Shown here: piece after piece, positions 1 to 7,276 of the stretch | How positions within the stretch are numbered: position 1 is the first letter of the stretch | How the letters are laid out: every line of letters starts with the position of its first letter | Source of the DNA: Ricordea florida | Taxonomy: Eukaryota; Cnidaria; Anthozoa; Corallimorpharia; Ricordeidae | Direction of reading: 5' to 3' | Assembly (NCBI GenBank): GCA_949710005.1 | Contig: OX453276.1 | Location: 30,356,591 to 30,420,590, forward strand | Length of the DNA stretch: 64,000 bases | Program-made: the position numbers and the translations under genes | Notes under the pieces: generated by a model | What the model was told of the DNA's origin: nothing | What the model saw: the letters and a program-made list of their open reading frames with translations, nothing else | Databases searched by the model: none

Positions 1-66
1 AAAGATTTACATTTTCACCAATTAAAAAATATTGCAAAAGAGTTGAAAATTAAAGGGAGAACAAAA

Positions 67-441
67 ATGAATAAAGAAAATTTAATTAAAAGTATTAAAA
101 AATTTTCTGAGGAGGAAATTATTAATGAAATTAAAAAAGAAGCTATTAATAATAAATATTATTGTATCCATAAAAAGAGCAAATATTTTTGTAAGGAGTG
201 TTGCGGGTCGCAATTATGTATTCACGAAAAAATAAAGTATTGTTGCAAAGAATGTAAAGGATCAAAATTTTGTATACACAATAAACAGAAAACTCATTGT
301 AAAGAATGTGGCGGGTCGCAATTATGTATACATGAAAAACAGAAAACTCATTGTAAAGATTGTGGAGGAACACAAATATGTGAACATAAAAAACAGAAGG
401 CGCATTGTAGAGAATGTAAAATTAAAAAAAATGAATTATGA
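67..441 (+). CDS. Cys/His-repeat (probable zinc-binding) protein of the viral element
   Basis: The start is placed at the ATG at 67; an in-frame TTG at 43 is less likely. The protein has about 124 residues. After a lysine-rich N-terminus of about 35 residues come five near-perfect 18-residue units with spacing C-x-H-x6-C-x2-C, each usually followed by a Gly-rich turn (CKECGGSQ type). This gives four regularly placed Cys/His ligands per unit, so zinc binding is a reasonable inference. Similar repeats are familiar from proteins of large DNA viruses and protists, where their role is unclear. The last unit lacks the Gly turn and ends in a basic tail. The window begins with AAAGATTT, the 3' part of the promoter motif seen before the other element genes. 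A nucleic-acid or protein-binding accessory role is possible but not shown. Confidence 0.75.
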   Translation: MNKENLIKSIKKFSEEEIINEIKKEAINNKYYCIHKKSKYFCKECCGSQLCIHEKIKYCCKECKGSKFCIHNKQKTHCKECGGSQLCIHEKQKTHCKDCGGTQICEHKKQKAHCRECKIKKNEL

Positions 442-450
442 TTTAAAGAT
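442..450 (+). promoter_or_regulatory. TTTAAAGAT promoter-like motif
   Basis: TTTAAAGAT on the plus strand, about 20 nt before the ATG at 471. It lies directly after the TGA of the preceding gene and has the same orientation and spacing as copies before the minus-strand genes. Confidence 0.7.
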
Positions 451-470
451 TTGAAATATAAAATAAAAAG

Positions 471-986
471 ATGAATATAAAATTATTAACTATTAAATAC
501 GATAATAAAGAAAAAAAATGTTCAAAAGATTTCTTTAATGAAGTAAATAAAGATTTTTCAATTTGTGTTTCAGAGAATGATAATTTAAATATTGTTGCAT
601 CAAGTAATTCTTTAACATTTTTTGGTTTTAAAATTTGTTACCGATTGGGAGGTATTAGTCCGCTGGTAATGAGGGAAGGGGCGGTCTATTATAGAGAATT
701 TATTACAAAAGGAGTAAAACCTCATAATATTGAAGAAGATATTAAATTGGATAAAGATTATTTTGAAAATGCAATTAAGTTTAGTAATGAAAAAGAAATT
801 AAAAGTACTTTAGAAATATTTATTATTTCATTTGAGATTAGTTTAAATATAGTAATTATAGATAAAAATAAGTTTTACAAAAAAATAAAAAAACATGTAA
901 AGGATGGAATATCTTCATACTTTACAATTTCACCGCAAGTTAAAAATATGTTTGAAGATATGGAAATACTAGTTTTTAAAAAATAA
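471..986 (+). CDS. hypothetical protein of the viral element
   Basis: An open frame of 171 codons that starts just after a TTTAAAGAT motif and ends before a hairpin. The protein is lysine- and isoleucine-rich and mostly hydrophilic, with a moderately hydrophobic stretch near residues 119-134 (EIFIISFEISLNIVIIDK). There is no clear signal peptide or recognised enzyme motif, and I do not recognise the family. It is convergent with the penton-like gene at 1034-1669, with only 47 nt between the stop codons. Its AT-rich codon use matches the other element genes, so it is likely a real accessory gene. Confidence 0.65.
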   Translation: MNIKLLTIKYDNKEKKCSKDFFNEVNKDFSICVSENDNLNIVASSNSLTFFGFKICYRLGGISPLVMREGAVYYREFITKGVKPHNIEEDIKLDKDYFENAIKFSNEKEIKSTLEIFIISFEISLNIVIIDKNKFYKKIKKHVKDGISSYFTISPQVKNMFEDMEILVFKK

Positions 987-987
987 T

Positions 988-1028
988 GTTATATAACTTT
1001 TTAATTAAAGTATTACAAGTTATATAAC
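988..1028. terminator. hairpin between convergent genes
   Basis: GTTATATAACTT (988-999) and AAGTTATATAAC (1017-1028) are perfect 12-nt inverted repeats around a 17-nt AT-rich loop. The hairpin lies between the plus-strand stop at 986 and the minus-strand stop at 1034. A bidirectional 3'-end signal, like the hairpins used by mimiviruses, is an inference from position and symmetry. Confidence 0.55.
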
Positions 1029-1033
1029 AAAAT

Positions 1034-1669
1034 TTAACTAAATCTTAAACTAAAAGTTATAGGGGAACCCTTAAGATCAAGTTTTTCCCATTCATTGTTT
1101 AATATGGTTAAATCAAAGTGGCTTATTAGAGTATCATATTTTCGAACTGGAATTGTTGGATAATCCTTTGAGGGAATGTTTGCAAGTAGTTGTGATGGTG
1201 TGAGTTTCCCAATTTCTCCATTTTTAGTTTTATTCATATAAGAGTACTTATTATCCAATATGCTGCACATAAGTCTCAGCGGCTCCTTAATCTGAATATT
1301 TATGGGGTATAATTTACCGGGATTTATTACTTCAGGAACTCCTAAACCAAACCCCAACCCTCTCGTAAGTTTAATTTTAAAGTTTTTATTTGAATATAGA
1401 TAGTCAACAGTATCAGTCTCAATTATTGTTATCTTTTCCCCATCAGGATCATTAAGAAAGATTGATTGAATATTACGAAGAGAATATGTACCGGGCTGAA
1501 TTATTATGAATCCCTGATTCTTATCATTGAATATTATCTGTTTATCCTTGAAATTAATCAATCTTTTTGTTTGTATATTACAATCTAATAGTTGTATCTC
1601 TCGAAGATTTTTAAGAGGAGGATCTAAATAAATCCTAGATTCTGCCTCATACATTGTTATGCTTAACAT
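1034..1669 (-). CDS. probable penton / minor capsid protein (single jelly-roll type)
   Basis: A 211-residue protein with no membrane segment and alternating beta-strand-like hydrophobic patterns throughout. Polinton and adintovirus penton proteins are about this length. The C-terminus (residues about 183-211) reads as a paired-strand ending with a PITFSLRFS tail, which resembles the last strands of jelly-roll minor capsid proteins. There is no enzymatic motif. It belongs to the minus-strand structural block and has its own TCTAAAGAC motif about 19 nt before the ATG. The assignment is by size, predicted strand content and context; fold prediction was not available. It could instead be another structural protein. 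Confidence 0.5.
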   Translation of the reverse strand: MLSITMYEAESRIYLDPPLKNLREIQLLDCNIQTKRLINFKDKQIIFNDKNQGFIIIQPGTYSLRNIQSIFLNDPDGEKITIIETDTVDYLYSNKNFKIKLTRGLGFGLGVPEVINPGKLYPINIQIKEPLRLMCSILDNKYSYMNKTKNGEIGKLTPSQLLANIPSKDYPTIPVRKYDTLISHFDLTILNNEWEKLDLKGSPITFSLRFS

Positions 1670-1687
1670 TTTCCGTGTAGCGGGGAG

Positions 1688-1696
1688 GTCTTTAGA
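1688..1696 (-). promoter_or_regulatory. TCTAAAGAC promoter-like motif
   Basis: Coding-strand TCTAAAGAC, 19 nt before the ATG of the penton-like gene ending at 1669. Confidence 0.65.
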
Positions 1697-1988
1697 CCGA
1701 TTTCTTTTGATTACACCATATTCATCTTTTTAAATTTTCTATAACATTCGTAAAACATTAAGTTATATAAGGCAAGCCAGTGTTACATAACAAAAATTTG
1801 CATTGACGTAATCACATTCCTGAGCGACGTTAGAAACCGGCCTTTTTAAAGTAAACATAAAATCTACTTTTCAATTCTAAAACCACTTTACATTTTGCTT
1901 GTTGCTATGTCGCTCAGGAATGCAATCTATTGTTCTACACGTGAACACTAATTTGCAAACAATCATAATCACGTGAAATACTCATGAA
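1697..1988. other. longest intergenic spacer of the element, with a long-range inverted repeat
   Basis: About 290 nt without an ORF in an otherwise tightly packed element. CATTCCTGAGCGAC at 1815-1828 is perfectly complementary to GTCGCTCAGGAATG at 1909-1922, giving a 14-bp stem over 80 nt. Two CACGTGAA boxes follow near 1938 and 1971. The spacer could be an untranslated region, a cis-acting replication or packaging site, or a small foldback insertion. Confidence 0.5.
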
Positions 1989-3530
1989 CTACCGAAATAG
2001 AAACCACGCTAATCCACCCGCAACAACTGTCAATGCTAATATATTCTTTTCATGCTGCGTTGAGTCAATATTATTTTCGGCGGAGCTGGTACCGCTGATT
2101 TCCTGTTTCGTAGATGGTTTTGGTTCAGTTTCAGTTCTATGAGGTAACTTTAACTTTGAAGATCCTAAGTTATGACTTATTCCAACTTGTTTTGCTTCAG
2201 TGTTTAGGGAATTATTCACGCCAAAATTCATATCATTACTCGCTTTCATGAGTTTGTTATTAAAACCCGTCACGCTTTCAGTGTTGATTATCATATTACT
2301 CGGCATCAACCATAAACCAGGAGCAATAGCTAAATCAAGCCGCAATTTCGCTTCTTGTACAGCTAATTGATACCTTTGGATAGAATTAGAAATGTCATTT
2401 TCGATAACACTACTTTCAAATAAAGATAAGAATTCTTGTTGTGTTTCGATTGCGCCACCGCCATTACCGTAAATCGAGTTTCTAGTGTTAACTTGTGCGC
2501 CTAATATGCAGTAAACAAAAGCTTCGGCGGATCGATTCAATCTGCCAAGTCCGGCTTTAGTTAGCCCATGCCCTCTTGTTGGGATAAACCAAGCATATTT
2601 GAAATCAGCAAAGTCATCGTTACGGATAAATGAAATTAAATTGCCTTTTTCTTTCTTACCTCCTTCATCTTCGAATTTACCACCTTCGCCGGGCCATTGA
2701 TTCGCTTCAACATCATAATTACGTACAATATGTACATTTTGATATCCACCACCTTTTCCATGATAGCCTGCGCCATAATCAAGGAATATATCTCCCAATC
2801 CGCCGTTTCTACCGCCCTTCCATCTAAAATCGGAATTATTACTAACCCCAAATTCAGCGCACAATCGTTGATATGCAACTTTATTATATGGATTATTATT
2901 TATCACAAAAGGTTGCTCATCGGGTAAGGGAAGACTCAATTCATATAATATCCGCCTTATTGTGAAATATATATGAAATTTTATAAAGCTACTCACTACT
3001 TTAGGATAATTTAAACTTTCAAAAGGACTTATACCGCAACCAGATGTTGCACACCAAACTGCAAAGTTAAGTTGTTGAGGCCAATAATTCATGTCAGGGG
3101 CGTTCAACCATTTTCTACTCTGTTTTCCAGATTTGAATGTTACAACTTGAGATGTAAATATGTTTCTCATCTTTGCTGTGAATTTCTTAGTATTTGAAAC
3201 ATATATATCCAGATAGGTTAGCATTTTTGTTATATCAGTTGTAAAGTCATCAAAATTAATAGAAGGTATTGGATAAGATTGGTTAGTTATGGATAAACTA
3301 TTTGGAAATGAACTAAATTCATCACCATTCAAACCCAAATCTTTCCATAAAAGTTTTTTCAAATTAGAAGTAAGATTATCAGTCCATGTTTTTCCAGTAG
3401 GATCATCATTAGACATGATAGTAATCCCATTATATTTCCATTTAATATATCCTCCATATGAATCATTAACAAATGTAAATTGACTTAGATCAGAATTTGG
3501 GTACTTTTTAATGAAATCATTGAGTAACAT
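1989..3530 (-). CDS. large structural-type protein with C-terminal membrane anchor
   Basis: A 513-residue protein. Residues 1-90 are polar and aromatic. Near residues 150-165 is a Cys-containing core (AVWCATSGCGIS). The middle is rich in Gly and Asn (about 230-290), and residues about 420-490 form a low-complexity linker. A single hydrophobic segment (LALTVVAGGLAWFLF) ends the chain, so it is probably tail-anchored or a type of membrane-anchored virion protein with most of its mass on one side. I recall similar proteins from cnidarian Polinton-like elements, but their function is unknown to me. A TTTAAAGAC motif lies 30 nt before the start. I see no protease triad, though a divergent one cannot be excluded by eye. 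Confidence 0.75.
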   Translation of the reverse strand: MLLNDFIKKYPNSDLSQFTFVNDSYGGYIKWKYNGITIMSNDDPTGKTWTDNLTSNLKKLLWKDLGLNGDEFSSFPNSLSITNQSYPIPSINFDDFTTDITKMLTYLDIYVSNTKKFTAKMRNIFTSQVVTFKSGKQSRKWLNAPDMNYWPQQLNFAVWCATSGCGISPFESLNYPKVVSSFIKFHIYFTIRRILYELSLPLPDEQPFVINNNPYNKVAYQRLCAEFGVSNNSDFRWKGGRNGGLGDIFLDYGAGYHGKGGGYQNVHIVRNYDVEANQWPGEGGKFEDEGGKKEKGNLISFIRNDDFADFKYAWFIPTRGHGLTKAGLGRLNRSAEAFVYCILGAQVNTRNSIYGNGGGAIETQQEFLSLFESSVIENDISNSIQRYQLAVQEAKLRLDLAIAPGLWLMPSNMIINTESVTGFNNKLMKASNDMNFGVNNSLNTEAKQVGISHNLGSSKLKLPHRTETEPKPSTKQEISGTSSAENNIDSTQHEKNILALTVVAGGLAWFLFR

Positions 3531-3559
3531 TTTATTACTTTTTTAGAATAAGATGTAAA

Positions 3560-3568
3560 GTCTTTAAA
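3560..3568 (-). promoter_or_regulatory. TTTAAAGAC promoter-like motif
   Basis: Coding-strand TTTAAAGAC, 30 nt before the ATG of the 513-residue protein gene. Confidence 0.7.
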
Positions 3569-3637
3569 ACGTTTCGCTTTTATTTCCAATACCAGCATAA
3601 CAATTACATCCCACATCTGTTCTCTCATATGAAATTT

Positions 3638-4234
3638 TTAATGTGTGGGACCGGTCAGTTCTTTTAATATTTCCTCTCGAACTTCTCTCCTTATCTGATT
3701 CATATTTAAGTTTTTTTCTGTATCTTTCATGTTTTTTTGACGGATTTCTAGTTTTAGTTTTTCAAACTTATCCACTTCTGATAAAATTAGAGAAAATTCT
3801 TGGTCAGAGATTGTGTTATCTTTCAGAGCCTTTGAAACTAAGTCGCGAATGGTGTTTACTTTTGCTTTTGCTATAGAAACTGTCTGTTCATGTTTACTAA
3901 CTTTATTGGAAAGTCGTTTAGAAGCCGCACCGAATCCAACCGATATTCCCCCACAAAATCCCCCAACAACACCTAATGGGATACCAACAATAGCACCAAA
4001 ACCAGTAAGGGAAGTTCCAAGTCCACTTGCAGATAGGATAACTGAAATCACTCCACTACAAACACTGATTTTTGTAAATATACCTCTTGCTCTATTATAT
4101 TTTTTCCTAACATCCTCGTAATGTTTAATTTCCTTTTGAAGATTATTTAGTACTTCGCATGACTTTTGTATTCTGAAATTATTTGGATCGCTATTAATGG
4201 GTAATTGTGGATAAATTCTATTATAGTCTTCCAT
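3638..4234 (-). CDS. conserved Polinton-type membrane protein with glycine-rich hydrophobic hairpin
   Basis: A 198-residue protein in three parts. Residues about 1-50 are a charged helix. Residues about 52-108 are a long glycine-rich hydrophobic region (GVISVILSASGLGTSLTG, then GIPLGVVGGFCGGISVGFG), long enough for two membrane passes with a short turn. Residues about 110-198 are charged and likely coiled coil, including the segment SKALKDNTISDQEFSLIL. Both charged parts would lie on the same side of the membrane if the hydrophobic part forms a hairpin. The layout matches a protein type I associate with cnidarian Polinton-like elements; its function is unknown. A membrane-remodelling or virion membrane role is speculation from the hairpin plus coiled-coil layout. 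Confidence 0.75.
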   Translation of the reverse strand: MEDYNRIYPQLPINSDPNNFRIQKSCEVLNNLQKEIKHYEDVRKKYNRARGIFTKISVCSGVISVILSASGLGTSLTGFGAIVGIPLGVVGGFCGGISVGFGAASKRLSNKVSKHEQTVSIAKAKVNTIRDLVSKALKDNTISDQEFSLILSEVDKFEKLKLEIRQKNMKDTEKNLNMNQIRREVREEILKELTGPTH

Positions 4235-4259
4235 ATTGTATTTTACTGATCAACATGAT

Positions 4260-4268
4260 ATCTTTAGA
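4260..4268 (-). promoter_or_regulatory. TCTAAAGAT promoter-like motif
   Basis: Coding-strand TCTAAAGAT, 26 nt before the ATG of the 198-residue protein gene. Confidence 0.65.
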
Positions 4269-4276
4269 CCTTTTTG

Positions 4277-5494
4277 TTATCGACTCTTCTTTACCCTTTC
4301 CACAAAATATATAACCACAGCCATTATCAACAACCAAGCATTCTTACCCAAAAAGCTAATTACCTCACCTGCTGTTTTGAACAGAAAGCTTACAATCGCT
4401 CCAACCATCCCTGGTAATATTTCACCTAGTTTCTTACCAATAGCTTTAAACCCACTACCAACACCTTTTCCTAATGTTGTTAGACCTTTTGAAAGATTAG
4501 AAATTATTACACCAATAACAACACCAACAGCACTAACAACTGCAAATACTGTAAAACCATACTTTTTGAAGATGTACTTCACACGCTCTCTTAATGGTAG
4601 ATTTTTAATTATTTCTTCATTTTTACTCTCAATATCAGCTATTTGTTCTTGGTTGTAAATAATACTCTTTCTTGTTAGTTCTCTAAATTTATCAACTTCA
4701 GATTGTAATCTTTCATTACTACGTTCTAACATTGTTAAATTTGACTGTCCATTCTTATTTTTTTCAAGTTCATCTTTGTATCTATTCAATTCAACTTTAA
4801 GTTTTTCAACCTCTGTTTTTGCATCAATTTTCTGTTTAACAGCTGCATCTAAATAGCTTTCACTTTCAGCGATTCTGGTTTGTTGTCTTTCAATTATATC
4901 TCTCAACTCTTTTCTATCAATTGTAACATATAGTTCTATCTCCTTTTCACCTGTTTCTACAACTGATCTTAGACCAGATAACGCGGTATATAAATCCTTA
5001 TTTTCTTCATTTTTTTTATTTAATTGTGATAAAAGATTATTATTTTTTATAAGCATTGATTCATAATCTGAACCAAGTGATTTTTTTATTCCTTTTGGAA
5101 GAGAATCAAAATTTTTTACTATATCCCCATTAGTTTCAATAATTTTATGTGGTACATTATCTCCCCTACCAGTTAATTGCCCCCATATACTACCATCATC
5201 TTCTAATATTGGATTAAATAAACTATCTTTTGGGTTGTAATCTGTAAAATAATTTTTAAGCATCTCTACCGCTTCTCTCCTATCATCATATTTCTCATCC
5301 CTTTCTCTAATATCTACAGGTTTTTTCTCTTCAGCTTTTATTTCCCATTGAAGTCGTTTTCTTTCAGCCATATATTCCGAATAACCAAGATACCCCTGAT
5401 CTATAGAAGTTGTTGTTGGCGGCCCTTCTTCATCTACATCATCTTCTCCTTTTGTTATATCTAATAATGGTATTTCTTCTCCTCCTTCTGCCAT
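4277..5494 (-). CDS. coiled-coil protein with C-terminal hydrophobic segments
   Basis: A 405-residue protein. The first 30 residues are acidic. Residues about 130-300 show heptad-like Leu/Ile spacing with many Glu and Lys, typical of a long coiled coil. Residues about 312-334 (FTVFAVVSAVGVVIGVII) and about 380-397 (NAWLLIMAVVIYFVERV) are strong membrane segments separated by a glycine-rich amphipathic part (KGVGSGFKAIGKKLGEILPG). A stalk or tether anchored in a membrane fits this layout, but no named family was recognised. Its 5' leader is almost identical to that of the small gene ending at 6208, which fixes the ATG at 5494 in both. Confidence 0.75.
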   Translation of the reverse strand: MAEGGEEIPLLDITKGEDDVDEEGPPTTTSIDQGYLGYSEYMAERKRLQWEIKAEEKKPVDIRERDEKYDDRREAVEMLKNYFTDYNPKDSLFNPILEDDGSIWGQLTGRGDNVPHKIIETNGDIVKNFDSLPKGIKKSLGSDYESMLIKNNNLLSQLNKKNEENKDLYTALSGLRSVVETGEKEIELYVTIDRKELRDIIERQQTRIAESESYLDAAVKQKIDAKTEVEKLKVELNRYKDELEKNKNGQSNLTMLERSNERLQSEVDKFRELTRKSIIYNQEQIADIESKNEEIIKNLPLRERVKYIFKKYGFTVFAVVSAVGVVIGVIISNLSKGLTTLGKGVGSGFKAIGKKLGEILPGMVGAIVSFLFKTAGEVISFLGKNAWLLIMAVVIYFVERVKKSR

Positions 5495-5517
5495 GATTTT
5501 TTACTCATCAGTAAGAA

Positions 5518-5526
5518 ATCTTTAAA
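5518..5526 (-). promoter_or_regulatory. TTTAAAGAT promoter-like motif
   Basis: Coding-strand TTTAAAGAT, 24 nt before the ATG at 5494. The leader between motif and ATG is nearly the same as that before the ATG at 6208. Confidence 0.7.
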
Positions 5527-5544
5527 TTAAACATATACGATAAC

Positions 5545-5937
5545 CTAAAAGAATTTACTAGCCATATAACCTAAAGCCAACATACCGCCACCTACATATA
5601 CCATTTCACCCATCTTTTGATTTTCACTTGGTCTATAATAATCAGAGAATTTTGGCTCATGCATTTGACTATATAATTTCAAAGATTCATCTGTATTCGA
5701 AATATTTTTTGACGCTTGATATTTTGCATCCTTTTGTTGTACTTTCCAATCAATTAATTTCTGTCTATTTTCCTGAAATGTTGCATAATCTTTTTGATAT
5801 TTTTCTAATGCCTTATCGTGTCTTATTTTTTCTGTATCTGTTTTATCGCCTGATAGATATTTTGCAAGATATGAACCGCCAACAAAGGCGGTTGCATTCA
5901 AAATAGCTCCTCCAAACATCATTGCTATTGTTGCCAT
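5545..5937 (-). CDS. small membrane protein of the viral element
   Basis: A 130-residue protein with hydrophobic, small-residue-rich segments at both ends: residues about 3-30 (MMFGGAILNATAFVGG) and about 112-128 (MVYVGGGMLALGYMAS). A charged Lys/Gln-rich helix lies between them. Two membrane anchors with an exposed helix are likely. No similarity was recognised beyond its membership of the small-membrane-protein block. An ATTAAAGAT version of the promoter motif precedes it. Confidence 0.65.
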   Translation of the reverse strand: MATIAMMFGGAILNATAFVGGSYLAKYLSGDKTDTEKIRHDKALEKYQKDYATFQENRQKLIDWKVQQKDAKYQASKNISNTDESLKLYSQMHEPKFSDYYRPSENQKMGEMVYVGGGMLALGYMASKFF

Positions 5938-5964
5938 TTTTCTTCGCTTCGCTCAGGTCTATAA

Positions 5965-5973
5965 ATCTTTAAT
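5965..5973 (-). promoter_or_regulatory. ATTAAAGAT promoter-like motif
   Basis: Coding-strand ATTAAAGAT, a one-base variant of the shared nonamer, 28 nt before the ATG at 5937. Confidence 0.55.
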
Positions 5974-5989
5974 TTGAGTTTATTCTCCT

Positions 5990-6208
5990 TTAGGCCGGTA
6001 AAATCTTTTGATCCTCTAAATATGTTTTTAGGTACATACTACCCGACAATACAACCACCCATTTAGAATAGTTTGTAATACTTGATGAGGGGTCGTTCAT
6101 AAATGATTCTCTCATGGCCTTTTTAGCTACATAACCAACAGCAGCTGCTAACCCAATAAGTACAGCTGAATCAGTAACAGTTTTCACAAGTTTGTTTTCG
6201 TTTTGCAT
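5990..6208 (-). CDS. very small membrane protein of the viral element
   Basis: The start is placed at the ATG at 6208 (product beginning MQNENKL, 72 residues) rather than at 6226. With this start the promoter motif is 25 nt upstream, as in neighbouring genes, and the leader aligns with that of the coiled-coil gene starting at 5494. The protein has two hydrophobic stretches, AVLIGLAAAVGYVA and WVVVLSGSMYL, joined by a short polar region. It may be a two-pass membrane protein or a minor virion component. The family is not recognised. Confidence 0.6.
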   Translation of the reverse strand: MQNENKLVKTVTDSAVLIGLAAAVGYVAKKAMRESFMNDPSSSITNYSKWVVVLSGSMYLKTYLEDQKILPA

Positions 6209-6232
6209 GATTTTTTTACTCATCATTAAGAA

Positions 6233-6241
6233 ATCTTTAGA
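6233..6241 (-). promoter_or_regulatory. TCTAAAGAT promoter-like motif
   Basis: Coding-strand TCTAAAGAT, 25 nt before the preferred ATG at 6208; only 7 nt before the alternative ATG at 6226. Confidence 0.65.
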
Positions 6242-6273
6242 TCCCTTTAGGACCGCGAAGAAAACTACTTATT

Positions 6274-6678
6274 TCATATCATTCCTATTTTTGGAATCTG
6301 TGTTGTTGGTTGTGGTATTGGGATATTTTGAGGTTCCTTCGAGTCTTTATTATAATATCTCATAAACATATCAAATGCTGTAAACCCTATTCCAACTATA
6401 GATAAAACAGCGGTAAAAGATAGCTCTGGAAGCCAAGGCTTTGCTTGATTAGACTCACTTTCTGTATTTTCTTCCCGATTAATTTTTTGCTCGCGCTTCA
6501 TCTCCCTAGCTAATGCTTCTTTTGCTTTTTTATTATATTCAGCTAATTTCTTACCAGCCGCAACCTTTTTAGGATCTTTCATCTTATTTTTTGAAGAAAT
6601 AACCTCTTCTTTTATAGGTTCTCTAGTAATTTGCTCAACTTCTGTTCCTCCTTCACTTTGTTCATTTCGGTCAGACAT
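6274..6678 (-). CDS. basic single-pass membrane protein of the viral element
   Basis: A 134-residue protein. Residues about 30-70 are highly basic with Ala/Lys repeats (KDPKKVAAGKKLAEYNKKAK), the kind of segment that binds nucleic acid or acidic lipid. One membrane segment follows at about 88-107 (FTAVLSIVGIGFTAFDMFM), and then a proline-rich tail with PQP/PQI repeats. A similar Lys-rich motif occurs in proteins I associate with cnidarian Polintons. It could link packaged DNA to an internal membrane, but that is speculation. The start is supported by a TTTAAAGAC motif 22 nt upstream. Confidence 0.65.
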   Translation of the reverse strand: MSDRNEQSEGGTEVEQITREPIKEEVISSKNKMKDPKKVAAGKKLAEYNKKAKEALAREMKREQKINREENTESESNQAKPWLPELSFTAVLSIVGIGFTAFDMFMRYYNKDSKEPQNIPIPQPTTQIPKIGMI

Positions 6679-6699
6679 TATTTGAAATGTTATTCAGAA

Positions 6700-6708
6700 G
6701 TCTTTAAA
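6700..6708 (-). promoter_or_regulatory. TTTAAAGAC promoter-like motif
   Basis: Coding-strand TTTAAAGAC, 22 nt before the ATG at 6678. It sits in the 36-nt gap to the neighbouring gene. Confidence 0.7.
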
Positions 6709-6714
6709 TAATGC

Positions 6715-7254
6715 TTAGTAAACAGTATCAACACCGTCAGCATCTTGCTTAGTATCCTGCTCAGTTTTTTTAGAATCATCTGTAATTGTCCTTGTAACTT
6801 GTTGTATTTTACCTATTTTAACATGTTTAGCAACCTGAAATAACCCGCTAGCAAGTGCTGTCAACCTTCCTGCTTTCAATGCTAATAGACCTACAATGTT
6901 TGTCAGTTCGCGATTAACCAAATCATCATTCTTCAAATCAACACAAAGCGCTTCTATATCATCCACAGTAACCATGTAAGAAATAACTTTAGAAACTAAT
7001 TGAAGGGACGAATCTACCAACCCGCCATTAATTTTCTTACCCAATACTGCCTGATAACGATTATAATATTTTTCAATGTCTTTTACCGATAATTTTTTTA
7101 TATCACCAAGACTCATATCAACTCCCAAATATTCCTTTGTAGTTCCAAGAGCTGCTAGAATGGCTAGTGATTCTTGTTTTATTTCAACTTCATTATTATA
7201 ATTATCATTTACCTCATTCTTTTCTTCTTCAATATAATCTTCAACTTCTGTCAT
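6715..7254 (-). CDS. conserved helical protein of the viral element
   Basis: A 179-residue protein. The N-terminus is acidic (about 30 residues). The rest is predicted helical by eye, with a moderately hydrophobic C-terminal third (NIVGLLALKAGRLTALASGL) followed by a charged, disordered tail ending DGVDTVY. I recall comparable proteins beside the packaging ATPase in cnidarian Polinton-like elements, so it is probably a conserved virion or assembly factor of unknown function. Its promoter motif (7281-7289) overlaps the 3' end of the ATPase gene. Confidence 0.65.
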   Translation of the reverse strand: MTEVEDYIEEEKNEVNDNYNNEVEIKQESLAILAALGTTKEYLGVDMSLGDIKKLSVKDIEKYYNRYQAVLGKKINGGLVDSSLQLVSKVISYMVTVDDIEALCVDLKNDDLVNRELTNIVGLLALKAGRLTALASGLFQVAKHVKIGKIQQVTRTITDDSKKTEQDTKQDADGVDTVY

Positions 7255-7276
7255 ATTACAATTTTCTTACCTACAG

